Origin: Myxocyprinus asiaticus
Taxonomy: Eukaryota > Chordata > Actinopteri > Cypriniformes > Catostomidae
Assembly (NCBI RefSeq): GCF_019703515.2
Contig: NC_059385.1
Coordinates: forward strand, 36,095,001-36,159,000
DNA: 64,000 bases
Reading direction: 5' to 3'
Shown: one piece after another, positions 35,068 to 50,274 of the stretch
Numbering within the stretch: position 1 is the first letter of the stretch
Layout: each line of letters begins with the position of its first letter
Translations under genes and position numbers: made by a program
Notes under the pieces: model-generated
The model's database searches: none
Told to the model about the DNA's origin: nothing
What the model saw: the letters and a program-made list of their open reading frames with translations, nothing else

Positions 35068-36628
35068 CAGTTGAAGTCAAAAGTTTACATACACCTTAGC
35101 CAAATACATTTAAACTCAGATTTTCACAATTCCTGACATTTAATCATAGAAAACATTCCCTGTCTTAGGTCAGTTAGGATCACTACTTTATTTTAAGAAT
35201 GTGAAATGTCAGAATAATAGTAGAGAGAATTATTTATTTCAGCTTTTATTTCTTTCATCACATTCATAAGTTTACATATACTTTGTTAGTATTTGGTAAC
35301 ATTACCTTTAAATTGTTTAACTTGGGTCAAACGTTTTGGGTAGTCTTCCACAAATTGGGAATTTTGGCCCAATCCTCCAGACAGAACTGGTATAACTGAG
35401 TCAGGTTTGTAAGCCTCCTTGTTCGCACATGCTTTTTCAGTTCTGCCCACAATCAGATTGAGGTCAGGGCTTTGTGATGGCCACTCCGATACCTTGACGT
35501 TGTTGTCCTTAATCCACTTTGCCACAACTTTGGAGATATGCTTGGGGTCATTGTCCATTTGGAAGACCCACTTGCGACCAAGCTTTAACTTCCTGGCTGA
35601 TGTCTTGAGATGTTTCTTTAATATATCCACTTCATTTTCCTTCCTCATGACGCCATCTATTTTGTGAAGTGCACCAGTCCCTCCTGCATCAAAGCACCCC
35701 CACAACATGATGCTGCAACCCCCATGCTTCCAGTTGGGATGGTGTTCTTCGGCTTGCAAGCCTCACCCTTTTTCCTCCAAACAAAACAATGGTCATTATG
35801 GCCAAACAGTTCAATTTTTGTTTAATTAGACCAGAGGACATTTCTCCAAAAAGTAAGATCTTTGTCCCCATGTGCAAACTGTAGTCTGGCTTTTTTTATG
35901 GCGGTTTTGGAGCAGTGGCTTCTTCCTGGCTGAACAGCCTTTCAGGTTTTGTTAATATAGGACTCGTTTTACTGTGGATATAGATACTTGTCTATCCGTT
36001 TCCTCCAGCATTTTCACAAGGTCCCTCGCTGTTGTTCTGGGATTGATTTACACTTTTCGTACCAAATTACGTTCATCTCTAGGAGACAGAATGCATTTCC
36101 TTCCTGAGCGGTGTGATGGCTGCGTGGTCCATTGGTGTTTATACTTGCGTACTATTGTTTGTACAGATGAACGTGGTATCTTCAGGCATTTGGAAATTGC
36201 TCCCATGGATGAACCAGTCTTGTGGAGTTCCAGATTTCTTTTGATTTTCCCAAGATGCCAAGCAAAGAAGCACTGAGTTTGAAGGTAGGCCTTAAAATAC
36301 ATTCACAGGTACACCTCCAATTCAGTACACCTCCTATCAGAAGCTCATTGTCTAAAGGCTTGACATCATTTTCTGGAATTTCCCAAGCTGGCACAGTTAA
36401 CTTAGTGTATGTAAACTTCTGACCCACTGGAATTGTGATATAGTCAATTAAAAGTGAGACAATCTGTCTGTAACCAATTGTTGGAAAAGTTACTTGTGTC
36501 ATGCACAAAGTAGATATCCTAAACAACTTGCCAAAACTATAGTTTGCTAATATTATATCTGTGGAGTGGTTAAAAAATTAGTTTTAATTACTTCAACCTA
36601 AGTGTATGTAAACTTCTGACTTCAACTG
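35068..36628 (-). mobile_element. Sleeping Beauty-like Tc1 element, both ends present
   Basis: Outer ends CAGTTGAAGTCAAAAGTTTA (35068) and its inverse, ending CTTCAACTG at 36628. Inner direct repeats near 35265-35290 and 36404-36428 (GTATGTAAACTTCTGACCCA) complete the IR/DR structure. The left flank is TA; the right flank reads AA, so one copy of the TA duplication has mutated. The family is the same as at 1-1369. Confidence 0.94.
35286..36260 (-). pseudogene. Tc1 (Sleeping Beauty-type) transposase pseudogene
   Basis: Reading leftward, the normal start ATGGGAAAATC has become TTGGGAAAATC near 36253, so the start codon is lost. 36302-36048 contains SSVQTIVRKYKHQWTTQPSH and LSPRDERNLVRK (paired DNA-binding domain) with a deletion in the first helix. 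After a frame break, 35877-35689 carries the region around the first catalytic Asp, and 35759-35286 carries HGGCSIMLWGCFDAGGTGAL and VFQMDNDPKHISK (second Asp). The Glu-bearing motif SPDLNPIEN is destroyed by an indel (SPDLNLIVGRTE). The copy is inactive. Confidence 0.92.
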
Positions 36629-37619
36629 AATTTATTTTCTTGAGTATGAGCAGCATTCATGTAACTACTGGCTAAACCATTTCTTCCAGTAACCGTTCAG
36701 ACAGATGTATTTTCGTGCTAAAAAAGCAAAACGCACCGAATACAGCTGAACGCTGGGGACTCCAGACACATTTTATCAGTTGAAGAAGTTCTTTTTAACT
36801 TGACACAGTGTCTAAAAATGCAGCGCTGCTGTGAGAGATGCTAAAAACACAGTGAGACATGACGCAGCTGTCAAAAGACATCTATCTAGAGAATATTTAT
36901 ACGGAAAACGATTGAAAAACAGCATTTTTGCAAAAACACGTTCAGTTTGAACAGACCCTTGTTCACATGACAGCACTAGCTCAAGTTTCACTAGATTTTT
37001 ATTGAAAGTCTTTAAAATATTGAATCTACTTGACTACAATGGCTGTTTTTATTAAATGATGGTTCCTCTGATAAAAACACAACACTTTTGAGCCATTTTA
37101 GAGCAAATACATAATTATTGAGATATATTTGGAATATCGTCAATACACTGAAAAATATCGAGATATAATTTAAGACAAATTGCCCAGCCCTAAGCCTAAT
37201 TAGACCTGCCTCTCTTCTAGTAAGCCGTTAATATTAATCAAACTACAATAACTAGAAAACGATAAAACCATTCACTGCTTTTGGCTGGATAACTTTAGTA
37301 ATTTTAAAAAGTATTAATGTATTATAATCATACAGTGAAGACCAGGGGAAGTATTACAGAAATATCCTAATTTTAGAAACCTATCTTATCTGCTTGGTAA
37401 CCATGACAATTTCAGTTAGAATCTCATTTAGGACAAAAGCAATTACAGAATGACATTTCCTAAATGCATTATCTTATCTTAACTGTAGTTAGGATTTTCT
37501 TTTGTAATATGAATTTGTGAAAAATCCTAACTCAACTGATCAGATCTTAACTTTAGACTTAAGATAAGAAGTTTTCTGTAAAACACCCCCAGTAATTTAA
37601 GTAGTTTATAGAACATTTC
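36629..37619. other. Intron with hAT-like terminus
   Basis: At 37130-37195 the sequence ends ...ATTGCCCAGCCCTAAGCC, the reverse of the GGGCTGGGC termini seen elsewhere, preceded by AAAAATATCGAGATATAATT. The rest shows no gene. Confidence 0.5.
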
Positions 37620-39420
37620 AAGACTTTCCAATTTTTGAATGTTTACTTTTTATTTTATTTTTATTTATTTATTGGTTTATTTTTTATAGGGACAGTACAA
37701 AAACATAAATTCAGCACAAAAACTAAAAAAGATGCATTGTACTTAAGATTATAGCACATGCTAATTTGCATCTCAGGTCCCTAGATAGGCTTTTTTCATT
37801 AAAAACGACATAAATCAAGCAATATAACCTAATCATAGAAATATTAATAAATGGCTTAATAAATACTAAGGTTGCTCCCAACCCTGGTGACATACAGTAT
37901 TAAAAAATGAGACCAAAAATTCATTAAGAATGAGTACAGCTCTAGTTTCTTTTAAACCAGCGCTTAACCAATATTATGAAAGATTTTATGTCTGTAACTG
38001 ATTTTTTTTCAGATGGTAGCATGTTCCAGAGTTAGGAACCCTTCACAGAAAAGGCCCTTTGCCCCTGAGTTGTTCTGCGATAGTCAACCCTACAGTTACC
38101 ATTCGGTGTGCTCCTTGTTGTTCTACTACCATCCTGTCCATTTAGCAATTTACATAATACCCGTGGGGCTTTATTGTGGATACATTTATACATCAATTTT
38201 ATGTAGGACAAATTTATAAAAATGTTAAAACTACGATTTTATTTTTTTAAATTTTTTTTAATATTGCAATGATGCACATGATTTGGTTTATTGTCCATAA
38301 TTTTTAAAGCCTGATTGTAAAGTGACATTATACGATCCACTGTGGATTCACTTGTTTGAGTCCAAACTGTAATGCAATATGTAATATGAGACAAAATCAT
38401 TTCATGCATAAAGAGCTGAGCCGCCTGCTTAGAAATGCACTGTCTAAAATATTTAAAACAATTCAAGTTAATCTTTATCTTTTTTTAAAGTTTCTTTACA
38501 TGTCTATCAAATGTGAGTTTAGAATCTTAAATAATACCTAAGAACTTGAACTCTTTTACCTCTTCAATTTCTTTATTTAGTATCTTAATTTTCAATGTTC
38601 CTTTTTGTTTTCAATTAGAGAAACACATAGAAACTGTTTTTTCTGACGTTCAAAGTGAGGTGGTTATTTTGGAGCCACTGTGATACCCCACCAGGTTGGC
38701 ATTTAAAATCTAAGCTGCTTTTGCTGGTCTCTTAGCTGATGCATAAAAAATGGTGTCATCAGCATAAAGCTGACACTTAATATCTGGGCAGCAAATTGGC
38801 AAATCATTTATAAATAAACTAAAAAGCATTGGACCTAAAATTTAACCTTGGTGTATTCCTAGTTTATTGTTAATAAAAGATGATTTTTCCTGCTCAATTA
38901 TTGCTAGGTAAGAGGCAAACCACTCAAATGTTTGATTACTAAAATTAAAAGCAGTTAATTAGACAAAAGAATAGCATGGTTAACAGTGTCGAATGCCTTT
39001 TTTTCAGGTCAATAAAAACTTCTCCCCCAACATGCCCCTGATCTAAAGAACATCTTACATTTTCTAAAAAAATAACAGTTTGCAGTTTCTGTAGAGTGCT
39101 GGGGCCTAAAACCAAACTGCTGCGGGTGGAGGAAATGATTACTCTCTAAGTGATTTATTAATTGTTCTGCCACTACCTTCTCTAAGACCTTAGACGTGAC
39201 AGGTAAAATTGGATGATAATTTGAGACCAAATTGGAATCTCCAGACTTAAAAATTGGAGTAATAATAGCTTTTTACCAATTTAAGTGAGATTATGGAACT
39301 GTCAATAAGGAGCTATATTTCTTAAAAACAAATTACTATCAAAGTTGTAAATATATTTTGCTGTAGATTTTGATTTAGTTTCTTAATATAATTCTCAGCA
39401 GGTTTGTCATCAGGTTGTTT
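37620..39420 (-). pseudogene. LINE reverse transcriptase relic
   Basis: Read leftward. 39230-39009 has NYHPILPVTSKVLEKVVAEQ and HPQQFGFRPQHSTETANC, the entry part of a non-LTR reverse transcriptase. Further along, with frame breaks, plus-strand 38990-38740 encodes in reverse the palm, including a QLYADDTIF-like box near 38765 (plus strand GTGTCATCAGCATAAAGCTG). 38466-38239 has LSHITYCITVWTQTSES from the thumb region. An A/T-rich 3' end lies near 37620-37690. The endonuclease is missing. Many stops and shifts show an old copy. It belongs to a different LINE subfamily from 1526-3150; the clade is not assigned. Confidence 0.82.
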
Positions 39421-40530
39421 AAGATTATGGTCACATGCCAGACAATATGCCTTAATGTGTGAGTGAGCCAATGGACTGAAGCATCATCACATCCATCTGT
39501 TCCCTGCAGCGCTGCACAGTACATGCCTACCCAAGCAACCTGCAGCCAAACGCATCTATCACACTCACTCTGAGACGTACCTGTCCAACTTGTGTCGTTG
39601 GAGCACATCTGAATAATAATAACCTTGTAGAATGGTTTCAGAAACTGTTTGAAATGATCAACAGAATATTCAAAATAATTTGCCATTCAAATCAATAGAA
39701 AAGTCTTTTATATATTCTAGTATGTTAAAATAATATAAATAAGCTCAGACAGCTGCTGTTGAAAAACTTAATTAGGGTCTAGAATTAACTTTTAGTTTTT
39801 TGCTGTCAGAAACAGGTGTGATATTTCACAACACCTAATTCAGTGCTGGGTAGTTCGGCCCAGAGAGAAATCTCATTGGTCTAAAATTCCACTTCCCATG
39901 ACTGTATATTAAACGTAAAGCATGTTCAGACTAGGTGTGATTTTTTTCGCTCTTCAGAGAATTCCACATCAGGGAGCAACTTGCTGCTGCACCTAGACAT
40001 GGTGAATGCTTATAACTGCTTGTCTGTAGGTCCTTTTCAACATGCAGTTAACAGATTGTGATTTATTGAATCAAAGCACTTTAAATGCTACTGGCAGCGA
40101 CTCTAATTGAATGAAATCCTAACTGGGTCAGACTGCTGAACATTAAACTCACCTCATTTTATACCCTCATTGAAGCAGTGCAGCCCAGTGTAACCTACAG
40201 ATGAATGCACATGGCCAAAATATAATAATCTCAATGGAAATCTGTGCAATCAGAAATTTCACCTGATGGACTTTGTTGGCAAAGACATTTTTGTACACAA
40301 ATTTTGAGTTGGGTTTAAATTTTTCTGAACTTTGAATTTGCAGTGTTGACCAATAGCAAGTTGCTTGGTCTGGAAGTGACCAGTTTGGGCAGTCTTTCAT
40401 ACTTTTCGCACATGACATTTCACCATGCAAGGGTGTAAGTGACTGAGTCTTTAGGTGTGCTGTCTGTTTTTTATATTTAGAAATACTGTATGCAATTTAA
40501 GATGACAGGTTGAAAATCTCCCACTGTTTT
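39421..40530. other. Intron, no gene recognised
   Basis: I see only ordinary AT-rich sequence here. The open frames at 39375-39686 and 40167-40430 show no family resemblance. Confidence 0.45.
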
Positions 40531-40531
40531 A

Positions 40532-42148
40532 CAGTGCATCCGGAAAGTATTCACAGCACTTCACTTTTTCCACATTTTGTTATGTTACAGCCTTATTCCA
40601 AAATGGATTAAATTCATTATTTTCCTCAAAATTCTACAAACAATACCCCATAATGACAACGTGAAAGAAGTTTGTTTGAAATCTTTGAAAATGTATTAAA
40701 AAAAAAAATCACATGTACATAAGTATTCACAGCCTTTGCTCAATACTTTGTTGAAGCACCTTTGGCACCAATTACAGCCTCAAGTCTTTTTGAGCATGAT
40801 ACTACAAGCTTGGCACACCTATTTTTGGGCAGTTTCTCCCATTCTTCTTTGCAGGACCTCTCAAGCTCCATCAGGTTGGATGGGGAGCGTCGGTGCACAG
40901 TCATTTTCAGATCTCTCCAGAGATGTTCAATTGGGTTCAAGTCTGGGCTCTGGCTGGGCCACTCAAGGACATTCACAGAGTTGTCCTGTAGCCACTCCTT
41001 TGTTATCTTGGCTGTGTGCTTAGGGTCGTTGTCCTGTTGGAAGATGAACCTTCACCCCAGTCTGAGGTCTAGAGCGCTCTGGAGCAGGTTTTCATCAAGG
41101 ATGTCTCTGTACATTGCTGCATTCATCTTTCCCTCGATCCTGACTAGTTTCCCAGTTCCTGCCGCTGAAAAACATCTCCACAGCATGATGCTGCCACCAC
41201 CATGCTTCACTGTAGGGATGGTATTGGCCAGGTGATGAGCAGTGCCTGGTTTCCTCCAGACATGACGCTTGCCATTCAGGCCAAAGAGTTCAATCTTTGT
41301 TTCATCAGACCAGAGAATTTTGTTTCTGTCCTTCAGGTGCCTTTTGGCAAACTCCAGGCGGGCTGTCATGTGCCTTTTACTGAGGAGTGGCTTCTGTCTG
41401 GCCACTCTACCATACAGGCCTGATTGGTGGAGTGCTGCAGAGATGGTTGTTCTTCTGGAAGGTTTTCCTCTCTCCACAGAGAAACGCTAGAGCTCTGTCA
41501 GAGTGACCATCGGGTTCTTGGTCACCTCCCTGACTAAGGCCCTTCTCCCCCGATCGCTCAGTTTGGCTGGGCGGCCAGCTCTAGGAAGAGTCCTGGCGGT
41601 TCCAAACTTCTTCCATTTACGGATGATGGAGGCCACTGTGCTCATTGGGACCTTCAATGCTGCAGAAATTTTTCTGTACCCTTCCCCAGATCTGTGTCTC
41701 GATACAATCCTGTCTCGGAGGTCTACAGACAATTCCTTGGACTTCATGGCTTGGTTTGTGCTCTGACATGCACTGTTAACTGTGGGACCTTATATAGACA
41801 GGTGTGTGCCTTACCAAATCATGTCCAATCAACTGAATTTATCACAGGTGGACTCCAATCAAGTTGTAGAAACATCTCAAGGATGATCAGTGGAAACAGG
41901 ATGCACCTGAGCTCAATTTTGAGTGTCATGGCAAAGGCTGTGAATACTTATGTACATGCAATTTTTTTCGTTTTTTATTTTTAATAAATTTGCAAAGATT
42001 TCATACAAACTTCTTTCACGTTGTCATTATGGGGGTATTGTTTGTAGAATTTTGAGGAAAATAATGAATTTAATCCATTTTGGAATAAGCTGTAACATAA
42101 CAAAATGTGGAAAAATTGAAGCGCTGTGAATACTTTCCGGATGCACTG
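40532..42148 (-). mobile_element. Complete Tc1-type element (CAGTGCATCCGGAAAGTATT ends)
   Basis: The 1617-bp element has matching inverted ends: CAGTGCATCCGGAAAGTATT at 40532 and AATACTTTCCGGATGCACTG ending at 42148. TA lies on each side (40530-40531 and 42149-42150). The inverted repeats are long; TTATGTTACAGCCTTATTCC near 40579 pairs with sequence near 42082. It is the best preserved transposon in the window. Confidence 0.96.
40740..41747 (-). pseudogene. Tc1-type transposase, full length with two premature stops
   Basis: One frame runs from ATG 41747 to the stop at 40740 (336 codons including the stop), interrupted only by a TAG at 41489-41487 and a TGA at 41054-41052. The N-terminus MKSKELSVDLRDRIVSRHRS is the first helix-turn-helix. 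SIIRKWKKFGTARTLPRAGR holds the second helix and the hinge. The catalytic residues are all present: [13 protein letters not shown] (Asp), [12 protein letters not shown] (Asp) and [11 protein letters not shown] (Glu). The usual GCF in [11 protein letters not shown] is RCF. Both stops lie where a C-to-T change in CAG and CGA would explain them, which suggests recent inactivation. Cut-and-paste transposition in the nucleus is the family function. Confidence 0.95.
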
Positions 42149-43018
<870 letters not shown>

Positions 43019-43561
43019 ATACAGTATAATAAAAAAATAATAATAATTGCTTATGCACATTATGCTGCGAGACGCTGATAACACAATGCCCAAAGTGCTT
43101 TACCTCATCATTAGTGCTTGGCTTAAATTTTATCTTAAATTCAACAAATATTTAAATCCTGAATTTTTATTTGACAGTGGCACCAAAAGGACTTGCGGGT
43201 TTCCCAGACCCTGCAATCTGCTATTGGTCAGACAAACCTGCCCTAAATTGACATGACTGTATGCTCAGACTAACAGATCAATATTTTGAAAGCACCACAT
43301 TGTCAGTAATTCACTTTTAAGGAAGTCAACCAACTAATGGCTTAAATATAAACTGGCTCTGCACTTTCAATTGGATTACACAAAAGTATTTCAACTAGGG
43401 CTGGGTATTGATACAGATTTCCCAATCCGATAAAATTCTGATTCACATGCTCTTGATTTATTTGGGTATTTTTCAGTTATTATGTCCATTTTGCTGAAAT
43501 TTTCTCTCAGCTAATACTGTTAATTACACAGAGGACATTTTAACTTAGTAATTCAAGAATA

Positions 43562-45157
<1,596 letters not shown>

Positions 45158-45214
45158 TATATACATTTTACAAATTGTATTTAATCTTTAGTTTTTCATC
45201 ACTTTTGGTCACAT

Positions 45215-45465
45215 ATACTGTGCAGTATATACATTAAAAAAACAATTAGCTTATTCATGCGATTATCTAATCAGCCAATCGTGTGGCAGCAATGTAATAC
45301 ATAAAATCATGCAGATACGGGTCAGGAGCTTCAGTTAATGTTCACATCAACCATCAGAATGGGGAAAAATGTGATCTCAGTGACTGACCGTGGCATGATT
45401 GTTGGTGCCAGATGGGCTGGTTTGAGTATTTCTTTAACTGCTGATCTCCTGGGATTTTTGGAAAT
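45215..45465 (+). pseudogene. Fragment of a second Tc1/mariner-type transposase (N-terminus)
   Basis: ATG 45359 opens MGKNVISVTDRGMIVGAR and AGLSISLTADLLGF, a helix-turn-helix start typical of another fish Tc1-type family. The noncoding lead (TCATGCGATTATCTAATCAG, CATGCAGATACGGGTCAGGA) is also characteristic of that element as I recall it. Similarity stops near 45463. No catalytic domain or ends are present. Confidence 0.75.
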
Positions 45466-46345
45466 GATTCTCTGATTGGATCTTTCTCTTCGGGATCATG
45501 CATAGTGTAGTTCTTCTTAAATGAAGCTGAAATAACACAGACCGATGGCTTCAACAGAAGCATATACCACTGAATAACAACCTCAAAGTTCACAGTAGTT
45601 CATTATTTTTGAGAATGAATTCGCATCTGGAAAAAATTAATGGGAATTTTACTTAAAGAACTGGACTGTTGCACTCTATTGTCGTCTATGTACACGTGTC
45701 AGATTAAGGTTTTTGGCCATTGCTTCTTGCTCTCTGACCATGAGTGAGCAGTGTGTTTTAAAATGATGTGTCATGTTTAAAGGAGCTCAATTTGGAAAAG
45801 CACATCTCTTTTTTTCTTTTTTCTTTTGATCCATTCTGTTGCTCTTCACCGAGCATCCTGTTTGAACAGCCCCTCTTGCAGCACTGGGATGCAAAACAAA
45901 TGCAGCTACAAAACAAAGTTCAACAGATTGCCACTACTATCAGGGAATATTTCTACCATACATACTGTACAAGAATAGTGATGGTATTACCAAAAATAAA
46001 ATACTACCATTTGGAAAACACTGTGGTACTGCAGTAGTACTGTGGAGCCGGTATACCATGCACCACTACATCTGAACACCCGTGGTTGATAGAGAGTGAC
46101 TAAACAGCACCATGAGATGCTTGTAAACTCTGAAAGACACACTTGAGGAATGTGTACAGCATAAATGCCTGTGAACATTCATGTTGTGTATGACAACAGA
46201 TATGATAAAACACTTTGTGTGTGACATTGTGTCTGAACTCATATTTTCTGAGGTGTTTGTTGAGGATCGGTCAGAAATGTTCAGTTTTTTAGAATAATCT
46301 GAATTATAAATTGTGCACAACAAGTCCAGGAATGTTAAGAAGGTA
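45466..46345. other. Intron, no gene recognised
   Basis: No coding similarity seen. A short degenerate stretch near 46000-46065 has TACCAxxxTAATACTACCA-like and GTGGTACTGCAGTAGTACTG patterns, perhaps a repeat fragment. Confidence 0.4.
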
Positions 46346-46804
46346 AAAGGGGGGGCCTGGGTAGCTCAGTGGTAAAAGACGCTGGCTACCACCCCTGGAG
46401 TTCGCTAGTTCGAATCTCAGGGTGTGCTGAGTGACTCCAGCCAGGTCTCCTAAGCAGCCAAATTGGCCTGGTTGCAAGGGAGGATAGAGTCACATGGGGT
46501 AACTTCCTCGTGGTCGCTATAATGTGGTTCGTTCTCGGTGGGGCACGTGGCGAGTTGAGTGTGGATGCCACGGTGGTTGGCGTGAAGCCTCCACACGCGC
46601 TATGTCTCCGTGGCAACGCGCTCAACAAGCCACGTGATAAGATGCGTGGGTTGGCGGTCTCAGACACAGAGGCAGCTGGGATTCGTCCTCCGCCACCGAG
46701 ATTGAGGCAAATCACTACGCGACCACGAGGACTTAAAAGTGCATTGGGAATTGGGCACTCCAAATTGGGTGAAAAGGGGAAAAAATCCCACAAAAAAAAA
46801 AAAA
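46346..46804 (+). mobile_element. tRNA-derived SINE, near full length
   Basis: The head is tRNA-like: box A TAGCTCAGTGGT at 46362-46373 and box B GTTCGAATC at 46408-46416. A long unrelated body follows (ACAAGCCACGTGATAAGATG near 46624) and an A-rich tail at 46790-46804. Box A and box B are internal RNA polymerase III promoter elements. The body matches the second, 5'-truncated copy at 48044-48437. Confidence 0.9.
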
Positions 46805-48043
46805 CAGTAACATTATTCCAGAATTAGTTTTGTGGAGGAACAATCACAATCCATTTATGACGCATGCACCGTTATGTAATGAATCTTATCGTGATGTTGA
46901 TAGCATCACCCAGCTCTTACTCTGACACAAGAAAGGACATTTTCAGTTTCCTAACAGTAGCTGCAATGAGTTCAAATTACAGAATTTCTTCAGCTAATAA
47001 TATAACAATAAAGTTCTGTTTTCACTGGTGCTATATGGATTTGCCAATTTAGCAGAGTTCTTGCAGATGCCAACCACGAAACATGAAAGGACAAAATGAT
47101 CCATTAATAAATGTTGAGTTTTCTGGACATAAGCAGAGGCAATATTTCCATATTTCATCCTCTCTCTCAAAACTGACAGCTACTCTCACATGTACCAGAT
47201 GTAGATACACTGAATACTGACTACACCGCAGGGTTGGACAAAATTAAGAATTTAGGAATTGGCTCTCTAAATTCTTGAGTTGGAATTAAATTGGCCACGC
47301 CCAACAGGATGTTCAACAAAGCATTAATAATTACAATTTTGACTAATTATACTGCTATATTTCTGTAAAACAAGTTCAATACTGTCAAAACATTTACACT
47401 TATTCATTTAGCAGATGCTTTTTTCCAAAGCGGATTACAAATGAGGAATACAGCGAATGTGATTTGTCCGAATGAGGCAATGACATTTTAGGTTGAGGTT
47501 TTAGGAGCACCCCCGAGGTTAATAAATCACTTAACACAAACACCAAAATAAATAAAAAAATTTCCATACAGCACCACAAACTGTTTAACACTGTTTTCAG
47601 ATCCCTTTATTACAATACATACTGACATCAAAATGTTGGGTAAATCAGAGCATTCTGGGAAACAAAGTGTTCTTCCACCATTGTACTGTACATTAAAGGA
47701 AAGTCCTTTATTAAATTGAATGAAATGTACAGTATATATACATTAAATACAAACTTCCATTGGCAGCATTCCAAAGACTGACAATATAATCTACTCTTAC
47801 TACAGTTATAGTAATGTCTTTGAATTTCTTTTCATTTTAATTATATTTCCTTCAATTAAAATTTTAATTCTGTTTGCTATGCCAATTCAAATTCTTGAAT
47901 TAAACTGGAATGGAAGGCATTCTCATTTCAGTTCTGAATGGCACATAAGCCTGCTCACTGTCTGACCATACGGATCAGATTTTATCCCTATAGCCAAATG
48001 ATGCAGATTGTATTTAAAAACCAAATCGTATTTCAGCGAGTAT
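46805..48043. repeat. Intron with a TTTAGCAGATGCTTTT core repeat
   Basis: At 47400-47450, TCATTTAGCAGATGCTTTTT followed by CCAAAGCGGATTACAAATGA matches a short conserved core that recurs in many teleost SINE and L2 tails. Otherwise no gene is recognised. Confidence 0.55.
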
Positions 48044-48437
48044 ATGCTAACTACCACCCCTGGAGTCGCAAGTTCGAATCCAGGGCGTGCTGAGTGACTC
48101 CAGCCAAGTCTCCTAAGCAACCAAATTGGCCCGGTTGCTAGGGAGCGTAGAGTCACATGTGGTAACCTCCTCGTGGTCGCCATAATGTGTGGTTCTCACT
48201 CTCGGTGAAGCGTGTGGTGAGTTGTGCGTGGTTGTGCGCTACGTCTCCGCAGTAACACGCTCAACAAGCCACGTGATAAGATGCGCGGATTGATGGTCTC
48301 AGACACGGAGGCAACTGAGATTCGTCCTCCACCACCCGGACTGAGGTGAGTCACTACGCCACCACGAGGACTTAGAGCGCATTGGGAATTGGGCATTCCA
48401 AATTGGGGAGAAAAGAAAAAAAACACACAAAAAAAAG
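48044..48437 (+). mobile_element. tRNA-derived SINE, 5'-truncated copy
   Basis: Begins at CTACCACCCCTGGAGTCGC, so box A is missing, but box B (GTTCGAATCC) is at about 48072. The body matches the copy at 46346 with a deletion of about 25 bp near 48230. It ends in an A-rich tail at 48415-48436. Confidence 0.9.
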
Positions 48438-50238
48438 CAGATTTGAATGCAGTGTGACCAAAGAGATTGCAGTGCGCCACTCTCGTCACATTAAGGCAAA
48501 CAGTGTGTGAGTGTTTCAGTCCTGTGCTACCTGCGATCAGGCCATAAAGAGATGATAAAGCAGCCGCTCATGTTGGTAGCAGACAGATACTACACAAGGG
48601 TATTCAGATTGCTGCAGCTTTATATCACGCCATATAAAGTGCTAACTAAACTTACTGCCAAGTTCTTCAGCATACATAACATATCCTGTTAGTGCACGAT
48701 GTACTCACTTTATTAAAGCAGGAAGAGTACTGTCTGGCAGGGATGGGATGGGCTGGGCTGGGGGTATTTAATTATTTATGTCCGCTGGTCTTGGCAGATT
48801 AAACTCTGAGCCATACGGGACTGTTTTGGTCCATCACTGATGAAGTTTTGCTGTAGTGATTATGCCAACACCGGACATATCACAGGCATCATGGGAAGGA
48901 TTGTCTAGCAGGCGGCCACAGATCTGATGCAGAATCAATGCCAAACCTCAAGTCATTTTTGATCTAGCTTTTTACAAGACTTGCATGAAATAAACCATTT
49001 TCACAGAATTTTGCTAATTTAGAGGTCAATTAACAACTGGAAAAAATAATAATTTTGTAGATACAAGACTGCAACTGAGAAAAAGGAAAAAGTAATTGAT
49101 CTTAAAGTAATATTCCACATTCAGTGCAAGTTCAACTCGATCGACAGCATTGTTTAATGCGGATTACCACAAATACTAATTTCGACTATACTTTTGAAAC
49201 AGTGCGTATTTACTTTTTTTTAATACAATTATTTTCTGTGGTAATCAACATTATTCCACAAATGCTGTTGATTGAGCCCCTTTAATTCCCTTTAAAAAGG
49301 GAATACGGAACATTCCTTTTCGCATGTACGATCAAACTGGTGCAATCTGCATTCGTGCTGCTGTTTACCAGCAGAGAGGGACTGAAGCGGCTGTCATAAT
49401 GAATTAGCTGCTCAAATAGTCTTTTCAACATCACAATATCTTTATTTTTTTATGATACAAACATTTAAATAATCACAAAATAAAAGTGTAAAGCTGTTAC
49501 TGTCGGAGCGTGCTGTTTTGATGCAGCATGTGGCGATTGTTTACTGATGTTAAACAAAGAATGTGTAAATTAGTCAGTCCACTTGAGCCTTCTCCCATTC
49601 CTTCCGTCACTCATTCGCACCACTTCCAGGGCCAGAAAAGTGGAAGGGCTAGTTTTTTAGAACCTTCTATGCTTCTATGCTACGAAGAACTCAGAATCCC
49701 ATGCTACATTGCAATGTAAACAATATGGCGGCACACATGTCCGGCAATTGCGTTGGCAGTCACATCTTTTCTATCATAATCAATCATTATAAACATCTAA
49801 AAATCACATTATATGTTTGATGATATTTAATCTGACCTGGATCTACTGTAAAGTGTACGGTCACACTTTTTAAAATTACAGCACGCATTAAAGAACTTGC
49901 GCTTATAAGTTGAAGTTCCAATTCACAACCACTATATGCCTCATTCTACAAAAAAAGTTGATTTTGCTTTTCAAAAGGCTTGAAAATGTTCTTTTAGACT
50001 GGAAATGTGTTTAATTGTTCATAAATGCATTGTGCCATCTCAAGCTAAATTGACAAATATTATTATATATTGGAAAATAATTTTGCATTCAGAAATATAA
50101 CAAGGTCTAAATTTTTATTTTAAAGATATAAGATCATTATAGTGTTAATGTAGGGTTATTGCATAACATAAGGAAATTTAAAGGAAACTTCAGATTTTAG
50201 CTGACTAAAGGTATTATTAAAATCACACACACACTCAC

Positions 50239-50274
<36 letters not shown>

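Noticed and set aside
46346..46420. Functional tRNA gene
   Set aside because: Box A and box B are present, but the sequence runs directly into a long SINE body with an A-rich tail and lacks a proper tRNA 3' half.
46386..46827. Open frames over the SINE on both strands
   Set aside because: They are chance frames in GC-rich SINE sequence; the element is RNA polymerase III-derived.
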